NCBI RefSeq assembly: GCF_001263205.1
Contig: NZ_CP012333.1
Span: 8,041,501 to 8,105,500, forward strand
Source: Labilithrix luteola
GTDB taxonomy: Bacteria > Myxococcota_A > Polyangia > Polyangiales > Polyangiaceae
Reading direction: 5' to 3'
DNA length: 64,000 bases
Position 1 is the first letter of the stretch. Each line of letters starts with the position of its first letter. Under the pieces are notes generated by a model, which saw nothing but the letters and a program-made list of their open reading frames with translations, ran no database searches and had not been told where the DNA came from. Below are positions 10,523 to 18,093 of the stretch, one piece after another. The translations under genes and the position numbers were made by a program.

Positions 10523-11416
10523 ATGGCCGATTCCATGCTGATTCACGAAGTGCTCGAGGCGCTGCCCTCGTCGAGCATGACTACGCGCGCGCTTTCGATT
10601 CTCGACGTGTTCGTGCCTGGCGAGTGGAAGAACATCACCCGCTTCGACGACATGATTCGTGACGTGACCGGCGAAACCGACGAGTCGTTGATTCAGCAAG
10701 TCGGCGAGCGCGCGATTGCTCTGTATGCGAATCCGGAAAATGGATATCAGCGCGCCGTTTCGATCTATCGGCTCGTCGACGATACCGGCGCGCTTGCGGG
10801 GGCCGCCGCGTTGGCCAACAAGACCGGAAGCCGCTTCGAATGGCTTTCGTTTCTCGAAACCATCACGCCCAAGCCGGACACCACGCAGGCCATCGACGCT
10901 GCGCTGAAGCTCGTCGGCGAGCTGGCGGCATTCTGTTACTCGAGCGGAATTCCCGGCGACAGCATTGGTGACTTCGTGTCCTCGCTCGGCAACGCCGCCA
11001 AGGAAGATGCCATTCGTCTCGCAGCTTGGGTGACGTTCGACGGTCTGATCCCCCTCGGGCCCGACTTCCTCCTCCGGTCAATCGAGTTCGTGCAGAACGC
11101 GAGTGACGATCTGTTCTCGGACAACAGCCGCTTCGGACGCCTCACGCGGCTCCTGCCCGGCAACTCGCTCGACGAACAGAGGCGGCTGGCACTGTCGAAC
11201 CTCGACTCTGCGCGTTCGGCGGTCGAGGGCTTCGTGGCGAACCGCACGATCGACCGCGACAGCGTCGTCGAACGCTTGAAGCAGGCGCTCGAAGTGGCCG
11301 ACGACAAACTCGATTACGTTGCCGCGGCGCTCGACTTGACGACGAGCCCGTTCGAGCACACGGGCATCCAGAGCGTCGCCCGGCGCGTCATCTCGCGCGC
11401 GTACGGCGAGCTCTGA
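10523..11416 (+). CDS. Cytoplasmic helical protein, unknown
   Basis: A 297-residue, acidic, soluble and mostly helical protein with no signal peptide or membrane segment. The start at 10523 has a good site (GAGG, 8 bases). Repeating patterns such as LVDDTGALAGAAALANK, ALKLVGELAAFCY and AIRLAAWVTFDGLIPLGPDFL suggest a helical bundle. Its C-terminus covers a region with a regular heptad-like pattern (VVERLKQALEVADDKLDYVAAALDL is one such helix). No catalytic motif was seen and no family recognised. It ends 24 bases from the convergent gene at 11441. Confidence 0.65.
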   Translation: MADSMLIHEVLEALPSSSMTTRALSILDVFVPGEWKNITRFDDMIRDVTGETDESLIQQVGERAIALYANPENGYQRAVSIYRLVDDTGALAGAAALANKTGSRFEWLSFLETITPKPDTTQAIDAALKLVGELAAFCYSSGIPGDSIGDFVSSLGNAAKEDAIRLAAWVTFDGLIPLGPDFLLRSIEFVQNASDDLFSDNSRFGRLTRLLPGNSLDEQRRLALSNLDSARSAVEGFVANRTIDRDSVVERLKQALEVADDKLDYVAAALDLTTSPFEHTGIQSVARRVISRAYGEL

Positions 11417-11440
11417 CCGGGGGACGAGCCGACGCGATCG

Positions 11441-11899
11441 TCAGGATTGGCGCGCGTGTTGGACCAAAAAATCGAAGTCCATGAACTCGCCAACCGCATC
11501 GCGAAGGGGGCAGTCCGTGTGAGGCAGGATGGCCTGGCCAGGCTCCTCGAGGAGCGAGACCTGCAGGATGCGGTCCGAGCCCACACGGAGGAAGAATGAA
11601 TCAATGTCGAGGATGCCGTCGGTCCACGCGAACTGAAGGGCAGCTTCGCCGCCCACCATCGCGGTCGTTCGATCCGGCTCTCCGCTTCGAACGTGGCGAC
11701 CTATGACGCCTTCGGCGAATCTCTGTGCCGATTCGTTCGTGCGATGCAACTCGATGTGCACCGAGAGGCGCATATGCCGAGGCGCTTCGCCCGCGAGTGA
11801 CGAGGGATGAGCCACGACGGAGCGCTCTCCGATACGGGTAGCGCTCCACGACTCCGCCAAGCGAAGTCGCAGACCGCACTCAGGAAAATGCAGATCCAT
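11441..11899 (-). CDS. Small soluble domain protein, unknown
   Basis: A 152-residue protein beginning MDLHFPECGLRLRLAESW. It is an alpha/beta domain with alternating strands such as MRLSVHIELHR, MVGGEAALQFAW and LDIDSFFLRVG. This order resembles small PsbP/DcrB-type domains, but the match is only by eye. The start is uncertain: ATG at 11899 or 11911. It lies just downstream of, and in a different frame from, a tiny lipoprotein frame (11953-12087). The two could once have been one lipoprotein separated by a frameshift, or may be two translationally linked genes. Confidence 0.5.
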   Translation of the reverse strand: MDLHFPECGLRLRLAESWSATRIGERSVVAHPSSLAGEAPRHMRLSVHIELHRTNESAQRFAEGVIGRHVRSGEPDRTTAMVGGEAALQFAWTDGILDIDSFFLRVGSDRILQVSLLEEPGQAILPHTDCPLRDAVGEFMDFDFLVQHARQS

Positions 11900-11952
11900 T
11901 CGTCGAAGCATACCCTGCGAGGGGAATCGTCGGCGCGAGCGGACTTGCTCGA

Positions 11953-12087
11953 TTAGGGCTTTCGGAGCCTCCAGATGGCTCCTCCGAATTCCCAGACATC
12001 GGAGCCCGCATTCGCGCCTTCCGTTCCTCCGCACGCCCAAACCAGGCTCAGAGCCAGGAGCATCGTCGAAGCGCAAAGCTTGTGCAT
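11953..12087 (-). CDS. 44-residue lipoprotein or split N-terminus
   Basis: An ATG at 12087 opens a 44-codon frame with a textbook lipoprotein signal: MHKLCASTMLLALSLVWAC, followed by GG and a short polar tail ending in RLRKP. It is too short for standard gene callers. The stop at 11953 is about 55 bases before the start of the next gene on the same strand, which lacks any signal peptide of its own. Either it is an independent small lipoprotein or the N-terminus of that gene cut off by a frameshift. Confidence 0.45.
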   Translation of the reverse strand: MHKLCASTMLLALSLVWACGGTEGANAGSDVWEFGGAIWRLRKP

Positions 12088-12158
12088 CCCTCGATGCTAA
12101 CCCCAGCGGTCAGAGCGTGTCTTGGTCGTTGCGGACGACGATGTCTCGTGGGGAGGAT

Positions 12159-13313
12159 CTACGCCGCGCGCCATTCATTCAGGCAGGCGAAGAGCCGGTC
12201 GAGGTCCTCGATGGTATTGTAGAGATGCGGTGTCACGCGCATCGACTGGCCCCGAACGGAGACGTAGACGTTGCGCGCGGCGAGGGCAGGGAGGAGGCCG
12301 TCTGGCACGCCGGTATCGAAGCGCAAGCCGAGAAAATGCCCTGCACGCTTCGCGAGCGGTGCCGACCCCAATCCGAACTCCACGCGCGCCCGTTCCGCAA
12401 TGCGCGTCGTATATGTCGTCAGCGTCGTAGCTGTATTGTCGACGCCCCATTCGAGCAAAAGGCGAAGAGCCGCTTTCGCTCCGGGCATGAGGGCGAAGTT
12501 GCTTCGTTCTCCGACATCGAATCGGCGGGCGCCTGGTTGGAAGTCCGATTTGTAATCGACGAGGCCGGAGAAGTTCTGGGAATCGACCCGCGCGATCCAA
12601 TTGTGTTCGATGGGCGCCGCGCCGTGCCACCGCGGGTCGACGTACAGATAGCCCAAACTGTACGGCCCCATCATCCACTTGTAGCCCGCCGCGCAGAGGA
12701 AATCGGGCCGAATGGCCTTCACGTCGAAGGGAAGGGCGCCCAGCGATTGCGTGGCGTCGATGCACAAGGCGGCCCCCACGCGGTCGCACGCTGCACGAAT
12801 GGCGACGAGATCGAGGAGGCCGCCGTCGGTCCAGTGGCAATGGGGGACCGCGACGACGTCCGTGGCGTCGTCGATGTGCTCCAGAACCGCGGCCGTCCAA
12901 TCGTCGTCCGACGGGCGGGGCACGGTCGTGTGAATCGCGTTCACCGCGCACGCTTTCTCGACCCAAGGATACACGTTGGAAGGGAATTGCTCGGCGAGCG
13001 TCACCACGCGTCGGCCGGGCCCCAAGGGCAGAGCGTGAGCGGCGACGGCCATGCCATAGGAGACGGCAGGAACGAAGGCGACGTCGTCGGCTCGAGCATT
13101 CACCAGCGTGGCGACGAGCCCTCGGACCTCTTCGCTGTCGGTGAAGAAGTCCTTGGGCGACAGCTCCCACGGCCGGGCCTTCGCCGCAGCGCCCTTCTGA
13201 ACCGCCTCGACCACGGTCGTCGCGAGCGGCGACATGTACGCGCAATTGAGGTACGCGACGTCGTTCGGAATGTCGAAGAGGTGACGTTGCGAAGGGAGAA
13301 TTCGTCCAGCCAT
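12159..13313 (-). CDS. Class V aminotransferase (PLP enzyme)
   Basis: A 384-residue PLP-dependent enzyme of the class V family, which includes cysteine desulfurases, kynureninase-like and isopenicillin N epimerase-like enzymes. PLP-site elements are visible: D186 in CIDATQSLG, which pairs with the pyridine nitrogen, and the Schiff-base K212 in AAGYKWMMGP. A glycine-rich SYGMAVAAHAL segment sits near residue 85. No catalytic loop cysteine typical of cysteine desulfurases was found, so an epimerase, lyase or aminotransferase is more likely. The start at 13313 has GAGG upstream. It is the last gene in line with the TRIC-like, asparaginase and aspartate decarboxylase genes, 65 bases after the TRIC stop. 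Substrate unknown. Confidence 0.85.
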   Translation of the reverse strand: MAGRILPSQRHLFDIPNDVAYLNCAYMSPLATTVVEAVQKGAAAKARPWELSPKDFFTDSEEVRGLVATLVNARADDVAFVPAVSYGMAVAAHALPLGPGRRVVTLAEQFPSNVYPWVEKACAVNAIHTTVPRPSDDDWTAAVLEHIDDATDVVAVPHCHWTDGGLLDLVAIRAACDRVGAALCIDATQSLGALPFDVKAIRPDFLCAAGYKWMMGPYSLGYLYVDPRWHGAAPIEHNWIARVDSQNFSGLVDYKSDFQPGARRFDVGERSNFALMPGAKAALRLLLEWGVDNTATTLTTYTTRIAERARVEFGLGSAPLAKRAGHFLGLRFDTGVPDGLLPALAARNVYVSVRGQSMRVTPHLYNTIEDLDRLFACLNEWRAA

Positions 13314-13378
13314 GCTCGCGCCTCGATGGCAGCCTAGCTGATGAGGCATCGTGCGGGCGGGCGGTGATTCGACTCGCT

Positions 13379-14026
13379 TCACGCTCGCCTGGGGCGCCGA
13401 GGCCTCGGCGCACGCCAGTCTCGCCAGAGCGCGACCAGGCGAACGCCGCAGATCGCTCCGATCGAAAGGAATGCCGCGACCACGCCGTGGAAGATGCCCA
13501 CGTGTTCGAGGACGATGTAACCCGCGACGCCGAAGAGAACCGGCGTTGCGTACAAGCTGCCGGGCTGCAGCAGCTCCGGCGTGTCGTTGGCGAGCACGTC
13601 GCGCGCAACCGAACCACCGACCGCGGTGATGACACCGAGCATGAGCGCACCAGGCTCCGGGATGCCGAGGCTCAGCGCTCGCTCTGCGCCGGCGATTCCG
13701 AAAAAGCCCAGCGAAAGAGCGTCGATGAAGTCGGTGACCTTCTTGATGTGTGAGAATAGCGGAGCGAAGAAGAACGCGACGAGAGCGGCCGCAGTCACGG
13801 CGTAGAGGTAGCGGGGATTGAGGAGCACGAGCGGCGGTCCGACGCTCAAGATCACGTCGCGCATCAGACCGCCGCCGAGCCCCGTTGCTATCGCGAGCAC
13901 CACGACACCCACGGCGTCGAAGTTCTTCTGGACGGCGTGGACGCCGCCCGAGAGCCCCCCGACGATGATCGCGGGGAGCTCCAAGTACAATGCCGGCCCG
14001 ACGCCGTGGATGGTCGGGAGCTCCAT
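13379..14026 (-). CDS. TRIC / glycine-transporter-domain membrane protein
   Basis: A 215-residue inner-membrane protein with about seven transmembrane helices. It is built as a tandem duplication: the conserved turn GLGGGLMRDV in the first half and AVGGSVARDV in the second. This is the signature of the family formerly called UPF0126, now linked to prokaryotic TRIC cation channels and annotated in Pfam as a glycine transporter domain. AAGG precedes the ATG. It starts 9 bases after the asparaginase stop, so it is probably co-transcribed. The position suggests it moves an ion or small amino acid linked to Asn/Asp/Ala metabolism (inference). Confidence 0.88.
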   Translation of the reverse strand: MELPTIHGVGPALYLELPAIIVGGLSGGVHAVQKNFDAVGVVVLAIATGLGGGLMRDVILSVGPPLVLLNPRYLYAVTAAALVAFFFAPLFSHIKKVTDFIDALSLGFFGIAGAERALSLGIPEPGALMLGVITAVGGSVARDVLANDTPELLQPGSLYATPVLFGVAGYIVLEHVGIFHGVVAAFLSIGAICGVRLVALWRDWRAPRPRRPRRA

Positions 14027-14035
14027 GCTGGAACC

Positions 14036-15295
14036 TTAGTACTCGTTGAAGATGCGCTGGACTTCCTTCGGCTCCTTCGTCTTCAGGAGTGCAAGCTGGA
14101 GCAACACGCGTGACTTCGAAGGATTGAGCTCGCCCGAGGCGACGAAGCCCATCTTGTCGTCGTTGACTTCGTTGTTGCGGAGAACGAGGCCGCTCTGAAG
14201 GCGTGTGCTCCGAACGACGACGATGCCGCTCTTGACCGCCTTCTGAAGAGCATCGAGAGCGGCCTTCGACATGTTGCCGTCGCCCACGCCGGCGATGACG
14301 ATGCCCTTGGCGCCGTTCTGGATGGCCGAGTCGATGAGCGACGCGTCCATGTTCGAGTGTGCGTAGATGATCTCGACATTCGGCAGCGTGTTGTGCCCCG
14401 TGATCGAGAACTCGGACAGGCCGCGGTTCTTCTTGTTCATCTTTTCGAACCAATCGACCGAGCCGCTGTTGACGAGGCCGACCGGTCCGCGGTTCGTGCT
14501 CTCGAACGTCTCCACGTTCGTCGTGTTCGTCTTGGTGACGTTGCGCGCGTCGTGGATCTTGTCGTTGAGCACTACCATCACGCCGCGTCCCTTCGCACCG
14601 GGGCTCGAGACAGCGGCAACTGCGTTGTAGAGGTTCGCGGGCCCGTCGGCGCTGATGGCCGTCGCCGGCCGCATCGAGCCGACGAGGGCGACGGGCTTGT
14701 CTCCCCTGAGCACCAGGGTGAGAAAGTATGCCGTCTCCTCCATCGTGTCGGTACCGTGGGTGATGACGATGCCGTCCACGTCGGCACGCGAAAGCAGCTC
14801 GTTGGCGCGCTTGGCGAGCTTCAGCCAGACCTGATCGTTCATGTCCTGGCTGCCGATGTTCGCCACTTGTTCGCCCGAGAGGTTCGCGAGCTTGTCGATG
14901 TTGGGGACGGCCTTGATCAAGTCGTCGACCTTGAATTCGCCCGACGTGTAGCCGTAGCCCCCGGCCGATCCCGCCCCGGCGATCGTGCCGCCCGTCGCGA
15001 GGATCTTCACGTTGCGCTTCGGCCCCTTGCTCTCGCCCACGTTGCTCTTCGACTCGGAGCTCGACACGACGCTGCTCGTCGTGGTCGTCGTGCCCGTGGC
15101 GCTCGCGCCGGCGTCGGTCGCAGGGGGACCGGCGTCGGTCGCCGAAGGCGGCGTGGTGGTGACGGTGGTCTCCGACTCCGGCACCTTCGGCGGCTCGTTG
15201 TGCGAGCAGGCGAACATCACGGCGGCCAAGGCCGTGCCGAAGCCGAGGACCCCGATCGGGCGCATCGTAATCGCATGTGACCGTTTCCGCGTCAT
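14036..15295 (-). CDS. ansB: Type II L-asparaginase lipoprotein
   Basis: A 419-residue enzyme that hydrolyses L-asparagine to aspartate and ammonia. The first nucleophile motif is ATGGTIAGAG (catalytic Thr). The second is THGTDTMEETA with the Thr-Asp-Lys relay. The segment VVLNDKIHDARNVTKTNT is typical of periplasmic type II enzymes. The N-terminus is a signal peptide with a likely lipobox MFAC, then a long Thr/Ser/Ala/Pro linker of about 70 residues before the enzyme. It is therefore probably anchored to the membrane and exported, which is unusual for this family. It begins one base after the stop of the aspartate decarboxylase gene, which points to translational coupling. Confidence 0.93.
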   Translation of the reverse strand: MTRKRSHAITMRPIGVLGFGTALAAVMFACSHNEPPKVPESETTVTTTPPSATDAGPPATDAGASATGTTTTTSSVVSSSESKSNVGESKGPKRNVKILATGGTIAGAGSAGGYGYTSGEFKVDDLIKAVPNIDKLANLSGEQVANIGSQDMNDQVWLKLAKRANELLSRADVDGIVITHGTDTMEETAYFLTLVLRGDKPVALVGSMRPATAISADGPANLYNAVAAVSSPGAKGRGVMVVLNDKIHDARNVTKTNTTNVETFESTNRGPVGLVNSGSVDWFEKMNKKNRGLSEFSITGHNTLPNVEIIYAHSNMDASLIDSAIQNGAKGIVIAGVGDGNMSKAALDALQKAVKSGIVVVRSTRLQSGLVLRNNEVNDDKMGFVASGELNPSKSRVLLQLALLKTKEPKEVQRIFNEY

Positions 15296-15296
15296 G

Positions 15297-16970
15297 TCAT
15301 CCCCCCTTCTTCTTTCCGCCGTTGCCATTGCCGTTGCCGCCCTGCTTTTTCGAGAGGCGCCATTCCTCCACAGCGGCCATGGCGATCTCGCGCAGGTTCT
15401 TGCCGATGGTCTCGTACTCGTCGGCATTCAGGTTCGCGAGTGACACGCGCGCGGACCACGGCGGCCCGTCGAAGCCGCTACCGTTGAGGAGCACGGTGCC
15501 GAAGCGCCGCGCGAGCCCGATGACGATGTCGAGCGGATCGTGATGCTCGGCGACGTACTTCGCGAAGTCCTCGCCGATGATGTTCTTGCCCCAGACTTCG
15601 AGGTCGAGGTCGGCGTAATACGCGACGCGCAGCGGGTCGTCGGGCAGGTCGATGGCGAGACCCTTGATGAGCCGCTGCCAGCGGTCGTGGACGATCTTCT
15701 GGCAACGCTGCTTGTATTCGTTCCCGTCGTCGAGCAGCGCGAAGAGCGAAAAGAGCGTCATCTGCGTCTGCTGTGGGAGCGACAGGCCAGCGGTGTGGTT
15801 GAGCGCGACGTCGCGGCTGTCGGCCACCATGCGGTCGATGAATTTCATCGTCGACGCGCTCGGCGTGAGCGGACGATAGCGCTCGTCGAGCTGCTTCTTC
15901 TCCTTGTCGGTGAGCTTCGTCAACATGCGGTCGACGACGTTGTTCTCGTGCATCGCGACGACGCCGAGTCGCCAGCCCGTACATCCGAAGTATTTCGAGA
16001 ACGAGTAGACGAGAATCGTATTCTCCGGCAGGTCCGTGGCCATCGAACGGAAGTTCTCCGTGAACGTGCCGTAGACGTCGTCGGTGAGAATCAGGAGATC
16101 GCGGCGCTTCGTGCGCACGAGGTTGACGATCTTGTCGTAGGCCTCTTTCGACATCGCGAACGATGCCGGGTTCGACGGATTCACGATGAAGAAGGCCTTG
16201 ACCTTCGGGTCCTCGAGCTTCTTCAGCTCTTCGTCGGTGTATTGCCAGACGTGCCGGCCCCCATCGCCCATCTTGCTCTGACGAACCTCGATCGTCTTGA
16301 GCTCGAAATCGTTGAGTCGCGGCATCTCCACATAAGGGGTGAAGATCGGCGTGCCCAGCGCGATCGTGTCGCCGTGACGGAGAATATGATTCTCCATCAG
16401 ACTGCCGAACACGTAACACATCGCCGCCGTGCCGCCTTCGACGGCGAAGAGGTCGAACTTGCCGGGCGGTGGTTTGCCGCCGAACATCTCTTGCTCGAGA
16501 TATTTGTGAACGACCTGCTCCGCGTGCACGAGCATGCGATCGGGAACCGGATAATTGTCTCCGACGACCGAGTCGACGAGCTCGTGGACGAACGCATCCG
16601 GATCGAATCCGAGCTGTTTGACCCCGTAGTCGAGGCTACGGCGAAGGAGGTTCGCGCCAGGGCTCTTCTTCACGTGCGTGAGGAAGTCGCGCAAGCGATC
16701 GGCAATCCCTTCTTCGTGAGGCATGCCTCCGAGGTCCGGTTCGTCCCAGACGCGTTTGGATTCGTCGAGCGCGAACTGACCGAGCAAGAAGAACGACTCA
16801 CGCGGGGTCGTCGCAATCCAGTTCGGGTTCCCGCGACCGGCGTTGAGGAACTTGTTCGTCGCGGCCTTGTTGTGCGTGTAGTCCTTCGCCCAACGAATCA
16901 GCTCGTCCTTCAACTCGAAGGGGCTGAGGTGATGGAGGCCCTTCGCTTGGGGGGTGCTCGACTGCGCCAT
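15297..16970 (-). CDS. asdA: Aspartate 4-decarboxylase / aminotransferase
   Basis: A 557-residue PLP enzyme of the L-aspartate beta-decarboxylase family, which forms L-alanine and CO2 from aspartate and has side aspartate aminotransferase activity. The Schiff-base Lys is K326 in YSFSKYFGCTGWRLG, and D297/D298 in LLILTDDVYGTF bind the cofactor. A large N-terminal helical part and the inserted VEGGTAAM loop distinguish it from ordinary type I aminotransferases. A Gly/Asn/Lys-rich tail of about 17 residues is low complexity. The start at 16970 has AAGGAAGG upstream. It heads the asdA-ansB-TRIC-aminotransferase run. An asparaginase directly downstream supports the aspartate assignment. Confidence 0.9.
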   Translation of the reverse strand: MAQSSTPQAKGLHHLSPFELKDELIRWAKDYTHNKAATNKFLNAGRGNPNWIATTPRESFFLLGQFALDESKRVWDEPDLGGMPHEEGIADRLRDFLTHVKKSPGANLLRRSLDYGVKQLGFDPDAFVHELVDSVVGDNYPVPDRMLVHAEQVVHKYLEQEMFGGKPPPGKFDLFAVEGGTAAMCYVFGSLMENHILRHGDTIALGTPIFTPYVEMPRLNDFELKTIEVRQSKMGDGGRHVWQYTDEELKKLEDPKVKAFFIVNPSNPASFAMSKEAYDKIVNLVRTKRRDLLILTDDVYGTFTENFRSMATDLPENTILVYSFSKYFGCTGWRLGVVAMHENNVVDRMLTKLTDKEKKQLDERYRPLTPSASTMKFIDRMVADSRDVALNHTAGLSLPQQTQMTLFSLFALLDDGNEYKQRCQKIVHDRWQRLIKGLAIDLPDDPLRVAYYADLDLEVWGKNIIGEDFAKYVAEHHDPLDIVIGLARRFGTVLLNGSGFDGPPWSARVSLANLNADEYETIGKNLREIAMAAVEEWRLSKKQGGNGNGNGGKKKGG

Positions 16971-17253
16971 CGCTCGACCTTCCTTTCGCCACCGGTCCGC
17001 ATGGGCAGGAGCGAACGAGATGCCAGCCGCGTCGATGCTCGCGCTGCCTGAGGCCCATGCACGGAAAGCGCTGCCCACCGACCCCTGACGCTCTCCGCGT
17101 GCCATGCGTTCGGTCTCGCCCGCCGCGTTTCGTCACGCTCGCGTCGCAGTCGAACGCTACTGGGCCGTGCCGCCGTGCCGCCCGCGTTTCGCCAGATGAC
17201 GTTCTTCGCTTGCGCCGAAACGGGTACCCCGGTCTCATGGGGAGGAAGCCGTC

Positions 17254-18051
17254 ATGCGTACGTTTCGCGTTGCAACGCTCAACATCTGGAATCGCTTTGG
17301 CCCCTGGGAAGAGCGCCTGCCGTTGATTCACGACGGCATCGCGAAACTCGCACCCGATGTGATGGGGATGCAGGAGGTCCTGCGTTATCCAGGATTCGAC
17401 CAGGCCGCGATGGTGAGCGACGGGCTCGGCTACCACATCGCTTGGGCTCAAGCGGCCGAGAATCACGGCTATCCGGTGGGCAACGCGATCCTCTCGCGTT
17501 GGCCCATCCTGCGGAGCGAGACGATTCCGCTCCCGACCGGTGGTTCGAACGAGACGCGATCGATCGGCTACGCGGAGCTCGATTCGCCTTATGGCAAGAT
17601 CCCGTTCTTCTGCACACACCTCAATTGGAAGTTCCACCACGGTCACGTGCGGCAGCTGCAGGTTCGCGCCTTGGCCGCCGTCATCGCGGAGAGGGCACCG
17701 CTCAACGGGTTTCCTCCCATCGTGGTCGGAGACTTCAACGCGGAGACGGATTCCGACGAGATCCGCTTCATGCGCGGCTACACCGGACTCGGCGGCCCCT
17801 GCGTCTACTTCGCGGATGCCTTCGGCGTGGCAGGCGACGGGTCTCCGGGGATCACCTTCTCGAAGCGCAACACCTTCGCCGAGCCCCTCCGCGAACCGGA
17901 CCGCCGCATCGATTACATTTTCGTAAGAGGTCCGGACGACGCCCAGCGCGGCGAGCCGCAAGACGCTCGCGTTTGCTTCGATTCTCCCTCAGGGGACGTC
18001 TTCCCGAGCGACCACTTCGGGGTGGTGGCGACGATCACTGCAGGTCGTTGA
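17254..18051 (+). CDS. Endonuclease/exonuclease/phosphatase-fold protein
   Basis: A 265-residue enzyme of the EEP (DNase I-like) superfamily of metal-dependent phosphodiesterases. Motifs run in order: TLNIWN (metal Asn), MQEVL (catalytic Glu), THLNWK, VVGDFNAE with the catalytic Asp and Asn, and the closing SDHFGV. There is no signal peptide, so it is cytoplasmic. The start has GGGAGGAA upstream. Substrates in this superfamily range from DNA to sphingomyelin and inositol phosphates. The small size without specificity loops leaves this one open. It is followed 42 bases later by an outer membrane barrel gene. Confidence 0.88.
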   Translation: MRTFRVATLNIWNRFGPWEERLPLIHDGIAKLAPDVMGMQEVLRYPGFDQAAMVSDGLGYHIAWAQAAENHGYPVGNAILSRWPILRSETIPLPTGGSNETRSIGYAELDSPYGKIPFFCTHLNWKFHHGHVRQLQVRALAAVIAERAPLNGFPPIVVGDFNAETDSDEIRFMRGYTGLGGPCVYFADAFGVAGDGSPGITFSKRNTFAEPLREPDRRIDYIFVRGPDDAQRGEPQDARVCFDSPSGDVFPSDHFGVVATITAGR

Positions 18052-18093
18052 GTTCGCCCACGAAGTCGGCCCGAGGTCCTGTAGGATGACCGC

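Noticed and set aside
12314..14453. Extension of the class V aminotransferase frame upstream to 14453
   Set aside because: It runs antisense or out of frame through the TRIC-like and asparaginase genes; the real N-terminus and ribosome site are at 13313.
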